NCBI GenBank assembly: GCA_945830395.1
Contig: CALZYE010000013.1
Span: 1 to 46,307, forward strand
Origin: an uncultured Clostridia bacterium
Lineage (GTDB): Bacteria > Bacillota > Clostridia > Peptostreptococcales > Anaerovoracaceae
DNA: 46,307 nucleotides
Reading direction: 5' to 3'
A program made the position numbers and the translations under genes. Positions 41,869 to 46,307 of this stretch are shown here, in pieces. Position 1 is the first letter of the stretch. Every line of letters starts with the position of its first letter. The notes beneath the pieces were generated by a model that did no database searches, was not told the DNA's origin, and worked only from the letters and a program-made list of their open reading frames with translations.

Positions 41869-43347
41869 ATGATGAAATATGTAAGTACGCGAGGATATAA
41901 AGAAGAGCTTACGGGTGCACAGGCGATAATTCAGGGAATTGCACCGGACAAAGGGCTGTATGTACCGAAGGAAATTCCTAAGTTGCCCTTTAAGGCAGAG
42001 GATATGATTGGCAGGAGCTATAAAGAAATTGCAAAACCTGTTATAGGAGCTTTTTTCGACGATTTTACAGATGAAGAACTCAGTTATTGTGTAGATGAGG
42101 CTTATGATGAGAAGTTTGAAGCGCAGGAAATAGTTCCGCTTAGAAAGGTGAACGGAGCCTTCTTTTTAGAATTATTCCACGGCAAGACAGCTGCTTTTAA
42201 GGATATGGCGCTTTCTATTTTGCCTTATTTACTCACAACATCGGTGAAAAAAGAAAGGGAAGATAAGAAGATCTGCATTTTGACTGCAACTTCAGGAGAC
42301 ACGGGAAAGGCTGCACTGGAAGGTTTTGCTGATGTTGAGGGGACGGAAATCATAGTTTTCTATCCGGACAGGGGTGTAAGCGAGGTTCAGAAGCGGCAGA
42401 TGATAACTCAGGAAGGTAAGAACACCCATGTGTTTGCCATTAAAGGGAATTTCGATGATGCTCAAAACGGCGTAAAGAAAATATTTAACGATTCGGATTT
42501 TGGAAATGAACTTAGAGCATCAGGAGTAAAACTTTCGTCGGCAAATTCCATTAACATTGGAAGGCTTGTACCGCAGGTTGCCTACTATGTTTACGGGTAC
42601 ATTAAGCTCCTTGAAAATAAAGAAATAGAGCAGGGAGAGCATATAAATGTTGTGGTTCCCACAGGAAACTTTGGAAATATACTGGCAGCGTTTTATGCCA
42701 AAAAGATGGGTATTCCTATAGACAGGTTTATTTGTGCTTCAAATGAGAACAGAGTTCTCACAGACTTCTTTAATACAGGGGAGTACGATATAAACAGAGA
42801 ATTTTATCTGACAAATTCTCCATCGATGGATATACTTATTTCCAGCAACTTAGAGAGGTTCCTTTACGAAATATATGAAGGCGATACGAAAGCGGTAAAG
42901 GGGCTTATGGAGGATTTGGAAAGCAAGGGTAGGTATTGCCTCGCAGATCATGTAAAAATGCGTCTGAAAAGTTTTTACGGCGGGTGTGCAGATGCTTCCG
43001 AAACCGTAGAAAGTATCGGAAGCATGTATAAAGACAGTGGATATCTGATGGATACTCATACTGCAGTTGCATACAAAGTGTATAACGAATACAAAGAAAA
43101 AACAGGAGATAAAAAGGCTGCACTCATCGCATCTACCGCAAGCGCATACAAATTTGCAGAAAGTGTTGCACAGGCTATAGGGCTTGAGGAAGAAAGCAGC
43201 GGATTTGAATATGTTGAGAAGATAAGGGAAAAAACAGGAGTGGATATTCCAAGGGGATTGAAAAATCTGGATAAAAAAGAAATTTTGCACAAGGGTGTTA
43301 TCGAAATATCTCAAATGAAAGATACAGTGAAGACATCTGTAAAATAG
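41869..43347 (+). CDS. thrC: Threonine synthase
   Basis: A 492-residue PLP enzyme converting O-phosphohomoserine to threonine. N-terminal YVSTRGYKEELTGAQAIIQG is typical of the long (fungal/proteobacterial-like) class. The Schiff-base lysine is in HGKTAAFKDMALS (about residues 103-115), and the phosphate loop is in VVPTGNFGNILAAFYAKKMG. AGGAG at 41857-41861 is 7 nt before the ATG at 41869; a second ATG follows at once, and an ATG at 41833 is too close to the transcription start. No hom or thrB lies beside it. A strong branched terminator follows. Confidence 0.95.
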   Translation: MMKYVSTRGYKEELTGAQAIIQGIAPDKGLYVPKEIPKLPFKAEDMIGRSYKEIAKPVIGAFFDDFTDEELSYCVDEAYDEKFEAQEIVPLRKVNGAFFLELFHGKTAAFKDMALSILPYLLTTSVKKEREDKKICILTATSGDTGKAALEGFADVEGTEIIVFYPDRGVSEVQKRQMITQEGKNTHVFAIKGNFDDAQNGVKKIFNDSDFGNELRASGVKLSSANSINIGRLVPQVAYYVYGYIKLLENKEIEQGEHINVVVPTGNFGNILAAFYAKKMGIPIDRFICASNENRVLTDFFNTGEYDINREFYLTNSPSMDILISSNLERFLYEIYEGDTKAVKGLMEDLESKGRYCLADHVKMRLKSFYGGCADASETVESIGSMYKDSGYLMDTHTAVAYKVYNEYKEKTGDKKAALIASTASAYKFAESVAQAIGLEEESSGFEYVEKIREKTGVDIPRGLKNLDKKEILHKGVIEISQMKDTVKTSVK

Positions 43348-43357
43348 AATTATATGG

Positions 43358-43431
43358 AAGGCAATTTCGGGCTTTTAAGCTATTGAACTCATAGTCAATA
43401 GTCCTTGGTGTGGCTGAAATTGCCTTTTTTT
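43358..43431 (+). terminator. Branched intrinsic terminator of thrC
   Basis: A perfect 11-bp stem, AAGGCAATTTC (43358-43368) with GAAATTGCCTT (43416-43426), encloses 47 nt including an inner CTATTGA/TCAATAG stem (43380-43386 with 43395-43401); seven Ts run out at 43425-43431. Confidence 0.85.
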
Positions 43432-43496
43432 ATTAATTACTGTCAGTTTTGAAAAATTACTTTTATATGGAAGCAAGAATAAAAAAAGAAAATATT

Positions 43497-43525
43497 TTGA
43501 CTGAACAGGGTTTTTTCGGTATAGT
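43497..43525 (+). promoter_or_regulatory. Promoter of the ArsB/NhaD-type gene
   Basis: TTGACT (43497-43502), 17 nt, TATAGT (43520-43525); start near 43532, about 36 nt before the ATG. Confidence 0.72.
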
Positions 43526-43567
43526 ATTAACAGATGGTAATTAATGCAAGTTTATTTTGGAGGGAGT

Positions 43568-44926
43568 ATGGCAGCAAAAATAGCGGCAATAATCTTGTTT
43601 GTGTCTATGTTCGCACTTATGATAGGCGGGAGGATCGAGAGACATAAAATTACTTTGGCTACAGGCGGTGTAATGTTGGTTCTCGTGCAGGGAATAATCA
43701 TGAAAAGCGGTAAGGCAATCATGGATGTGCTGGCGGTAAAAGACCTTTTTCTTCCGGGCTTTTGGTTCAGCAAGGCAGGTTCTTCAGGTGGAGAGATGGG
43801 AATAAATTGGGCTACCATAATCTTTATAGCAGGTATGATGATCATGGTTGAGGGACTTGGCAGAGCAGGTTTTTTCAAGTGGCTGTGCAGAAATATTGCA
43901 AAATGGGCGAATTTCAACCCAAAGAAGATACTCATACTTTTTATGGTTCTTTCGGCAGCTCTTGCTATGTTTATAGACAGCATCACAGTAATTCTTTTTC
44001 TTGCCACTGCAACCATTGAACTTGCAAAAATTTTAAGATTCAATCCCGTTCCCATGCTTATTTCGGAAATTTTTTGCGCGAATCTGGGAGGTGCAGCCAC
44101 CATGTGCGGCGATCCGCCAAATATTATTGTGGGAACGGCCCTGAACTATTCTTTTTTCGATTTCTTAAGAAATACAGGTGTAATCGCCCTTGTAGGAATG
44201 TTCGTTGCGGTTGCCTTTTTATACTGGAGATGCGGAAAGAACCTGGATTCCAAGGAAATAGATATAAAGGAACTTAGAAAATCTATGAATCCTGTGGAAG
44301 CTATAAGAAATAAAAGGGAATTTTGCATAAGCAGTTTTATTTTCGGACTATCGGTGGTGCTGCTGGTCAGCCATGAGTATACGGGACTTACGGTGGCCTC
44401 AATCGGAGTTATCATTGGAGCCGTTTCTCTCATTTTGTCTCGTGAAAGAAAAGCCTTGATTCATGATATTGACGGTAAGACATTACTGTTTTTTATAGGA
44501 CTCTTTGTAGTGGTTGGAGGATTGGAAAGCACCCATGTACTGGAATTTATTGCAGAGTCGGTTTCAAAGCTGGGGACGGGAAATGACTATTTGTGCATCA
44601 TAATGATTATGGCAGTATCTGCAGGTGCAAGTGCAATAATAGATAATATACCTTTTGCCGCAGTTATGATTCCGATAATTAAGCATATAAGCCTTGCAAG
44701 GGGAATTCCTCTGGATGTAATAGCCTGGTCTTTATCAATAGGAACCGATATTGGAGGAAGCGCAACGCCTATAGGCGCCTCTGCCAATGTTGTCGGGATT
44801 TCTGTTGCGGGGAAGCACGGAAGATATATAGGATGGGGAAGATATTGCAGAGATTCAGTACCTGCCACCGTTCTTGTGCTTCTATCTGCTGCAGCTGTTA
44901 TTTATATAAGGTACTTTGCTATATAG
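43568..44926 (+). CDS. ArsB/NhaD-type ion transporter (IT superfamily)
   Basis: A 452-residue membrane protein with about eleven helices. LGGAATMCGDPPNIIVGTALNY (key GxxGDPPN) and its C-terminal counterpart GTDIGGSATPIGASANVVG are the paired re-entrant signatures of the ArsB/NhaD and DASS-like families. These proteins move Na+/H+, arsenite or dicarboxylates; no arsenic genes are nearby, so Na+/H+ or an anion is more likely. The start is taken at 43568 behind GGAGGGAG (close spacing); the ATG at 43544 lacks a ribosome site. A 20-nt tandem duplication overlaps the stop codon. Confidence 0.83.
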   Translation: MAAKIAAIILFVSMFALMIGGRIERHKITLATGGVMLVLVQGIIMKSGKAIMDVLAVKDLFLPGFWFSKAGSSGGEMGINWATIIFIAGMMIMVEGLGRAGFFKWLCRNIAKWANFNPKKILILFMVLSAALAMFIDSITVILFLATATIELAKILRFNPVPMLISEIFCANLGGAATMCGDPPNIIVGTALNYSFFDFLRNTGVIALVGMFVAVAFLYWRCGKNLDSKEIDIKELRKSMNPVEAIRNKREFCISSFIFGLSVVLLVSHEYTGLTVASIGVIIGAVSLILSRERKALIHDIDGKTLLFFIGLFVVVGGLESTHVLEFIAESVSKLGTGNDYLCIIMIMAVSAGASAIIDNIPFAAVMIPIIKHISLARGIPLDVIAWSLSIGTDIGGSATPIGASANVVGISVAGKHGRYIGWGRYCRDSVPATVLVLLSAAAVIYIRYFAI

Positions 44927-44954
44927 TGTCTAAATTTGCTATACAGTATTTAAA
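44915..44954. repeat. 20-bp imperfect tandem duplication at the transporter stop codon
   Basis: Units at 44915-44934 and 44935-44954 share 17 of 20 bases (TTTGCTATAYAGTRTYTAAA). The first unit carries the stop TAG (44924-44926); the second has CAG in its place. Confidence 0.8.
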
Positions 44955-45034
44955 ATAGAACATAGAATTTCATATTTATCTGAAGTTATCCCGGTAAATG
45001 TTGAATAATACATTCGTGAAAGGGGAGGAAGCGT

Positions 45035-45625
45035 ATGAATAAAAACAGGATTTTAATAAGTATAAGCAGGGAATTTGGCAGTGGCGGCCATGAGATAGGT
45101 AAAATTATAGGAAATAAGTTGGGAATACCTGTCTACGATGCGGACCTTCTGAGAAAGGTTTGCGAGGAATACGGATATGACTACGATGAATGGAAGAACT
45201 TTGAGGAAACACCCAGAAGTTTGTTTCTGACCAGAGCCTTTGGAGAATTTTCAAGTGTACCGCAGGATCATATAGCGGAGATGGAGTTCAGGTACATAGG
45301 AAAGAAAATAGAAGAGGGAAAATCCTTTGTAATAGTCGGAAGATGCGGTTCCAAGATGATTAAGGAGCATGCTCCGGCAGTCAGAGCCTTTGTGTGGGCA
45401 GATGAGGATTTTAAAATAAAAAGAATAATGAAAAGGCACAATGTTGAAAATGATGAAGCCTTTCAGATGATGAAAAAGAAGGATAGGGGAAGGCGCATGT
45501 ACACAGAGAGATTTTCTGAGGGAAGGTGGGATGACCCGAAGAATTACGATGTGTATATAAACAGCGGCAAATTAGGAATACATGCCACAGCAGAGCTGCT
45601 GCTGGAATATGTGGAGCTTGGATAG
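45035..45625 (+). CDS. Cytidylate kinase-like family protein
   Basis: A 196-residue P-loop protein of the Cytidylate_kin2 family. SISREFGSGGHEIGKIIGNKLG (residues 8-29; key GSGGHEIG replaces the normal P-loop) is the family hallmark, followed by IPVYDADLL, FVIVGRCGSKMI, and the LID-like KKDRGRRMYTERF. It resembles CMP kinase but lacks a full standard set of CMP-binding residues, and its substrate is unknown; several Clostridia have many such paralogues. GGGGAGGAAG is a strong ribosome site. No terminator is visible before the next gene, 43 nt on. Confidence 0.85.
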   Translation: MNKNRILISISREFGSGGHEIGKIIGNKLGIPVYDADLLRKVCEEYGYDYDEWKNFEETPRSLFLTRAFGEFSSVPQDHIAEMEFRYIGKKIEEGKSFVIVGRCGSKMIKEHAPAVRAFVWADEDFKIKRIMKRHNVENDEAFQMMKKKDRGRRMYTERFSEGRWDDPKNYDVYINSGKLGIHATAELLLEYVELG

Positions 45626-45668
45626 ACATCTAATATAAAATACAATAGTGAATTAGGGGGATGATTTT

Positions 45669-46172
45669 ATGAAGAAAAAAGATTTTAGGATTTACAATAT
45701 AATTTTACCGATTTGGTTTTTGTTGTGGTTTCCCACACCGCTGTGGCTGATAGTTATTCCTGCAAATTATATCTTGGACTTCTTGGTTTTATGGTTAAGC
45801 ATTAGAAAGGAGGATAACGGCAAGGCAATTGCGTGGCAAAACTCCGTAAAAGTTTGTATGGCAGGCTTTTTATCGGACTTTGTAGGTGTAGCCCTTCTTT
45901 TTTCTGCATATATAGGGTTGGAAAGTATAGAATCGCTTAGAAAATTCAATGAAGCACTGGTATTTAATCCTTTCAGACACATAGGTGCAGCCTCCTTAAT
46001 CATAGTTTCCATTGTACTGTCCGGAATATGTATATATAAACTGGACAAGAGGATTTTGAGAAAAAATTCTGCATTGAGTGAAGAACTTATACATAAGACA
46101 GCTTTAAGATTGGCTGTCTTTACAGCGCCATATTTCTACATTCTGCCCGTTGAGTGGTTTTACAACGGATAA
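45669..46172 (+). CDS. Small integral membrane protein, unknown
   Basis: A 167-residue protein with about four hydrophobic segments (about residues 9-45, 64-83, 107-127, 147-163). The opening IILPIWFLLWFPTPLWLIVIP looks like a family motif because a decayed copy of the same sequence occurs just downstream. AGGGGGATG stands before the ATG. I cannot name the family; it may be cotranscribed with the kinase-like gene. Function unknown. Confidence 0.65.
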   Translation: MKKKDFRIYNIILPIWFLLWFPTPLWLIVIPANYILDFLVLWLSIRKEDNGKAIAWQNSVKVCMAGFLSDFVGVALLFSAYIGLESIESLRKFNEALVFNPFRHIGAASLIIVSIVLSGICIYKLDKRILRKNSALSEELIHKTALRLAVFTAPYFYILPVEWFYNG

Positions 46173-46177
46173 AGTTG

Positions 46178-46260
46178 CCGTAATATTACGCTCAATTTGG
46201 TTTTGTTGCGGTTTCCTACACCTCAAATATTGCTACTTTATATTGTATTCCTTTCGCAAA
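46178..46260 (+). pseudogene. Decayed partial duplicate of the 45669 membrane gene
   Basis: 46195-46222 matches 45711-45739 at about 26 of 29 positions with one T lost in a T-run, and weaker similarity continues on both sides. In one frame it reads LLRFPTPQ, matching LLWFPTPL. There is no start codon or open frame. The remaining bases to the window end show no clear feature. Confidence 0.6.
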
Positions 46261-46307
46261 TTGCAATAACAAGTTGAACATTTACAGTTGAATAGTCCAT
46301 CATGCAG

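Overview
The window looks like ordinary chromosome of a low-to-moderate-GC Gram-positive anaerobe of class Clostridia, most likely an amino-acid-fermenting, probably asporogenous member of the Eubacteriales / Peptostreptococcales (Anaerovoracaceae-like). This is inferred from gene content and order: AGGAGG-type ribosome sites, a clostridial glutamate dehydrogenase and pyruvate phosphate dikinase, a split transketolase, an ornithine-racemase homologue, Na+-linked transporters, and the Firmicutes rpsU-yqeY-phoH-ybeY-cdd-era-recO-glyS block. The spore genes yqfC and yqfD that often sit in that block are missing. No species was identified.

Layout. 1-8.6 kb: branched-chain amino acid carrier (brnQ), dipeptidase (pepD), 3-phosphoglycerate dehydrogenase (serA, with an unusual 5'-terminal stem-loop), convergent glutamate dehydrogenase (gdhA), Mg2+ transporter (mgtE) and NAD(P)HX dehydratase (nnrD). 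8.7-12.6 kb: two-subunit transketolase, a CarD-type regulator and a GPH-family sugar symporter. 12.6-25.7 kb: a long run of translation, RNA-modification and repair genes (prmA, mtaB, HIT protein, polysaccharide deacetylase, rpsU, yqeY, phoH, ybeY, cdd, era, recO, a UBA/DUF4342 protein, glyS, ppdK), densely packed with several stop/start overlaps. 25.8-27.9 kb: ornithine/alanine racemase plus a LysO-type exporter. 28.1-34.5 kb: a complete phosphate regulon, pstSCAB-phoU-phoP-phoR, behind a Pho-box-like repeat. 34.5-39.4 kb: lexA with a readable LexA box, two NhaC antiporters and a CwlD-like amidase.

39.4-41.8 kb is different: AT-rich, full of hairpins, with a 5'-truncated amidase-6 gene, an orphan 94-residue protein and three decayed genes (PadR regulator remnant, PadR-partner HAAS-type membrane protein with a nonsense codon, frameshifted small secreted protein). 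It abuts the 3' end of a tRNA-Glu(CTC) gene, so it may be the eroded end of an integrated element. 41.8 kb to the end: threonine synthase, an ArsB/NhaD-type transporter, a cytidylate-kinase-like protein, a small membrane protein, and a decayed partial copy of that last gene.

How the genes fit together: several encode uptake or turnover of peptides and amino acids (brnQ, pepD, gdhA, serA, thrC, orr-lysO), sodium and proton homeostasis (two NhaC, one NhaD) and phosphate scavenging. Most of the window is conserved housekeeping. I did not find a convincing new defence, secretion or biosynthetic system. The best leads are regulatory: the serA 5' stem-loop, the lexA promoter embedded in the upstream gene's terminator, the overlapping divergent tRNA/thrC promoters, the orr-lysO pairing, and the eroded tRNA-side island.
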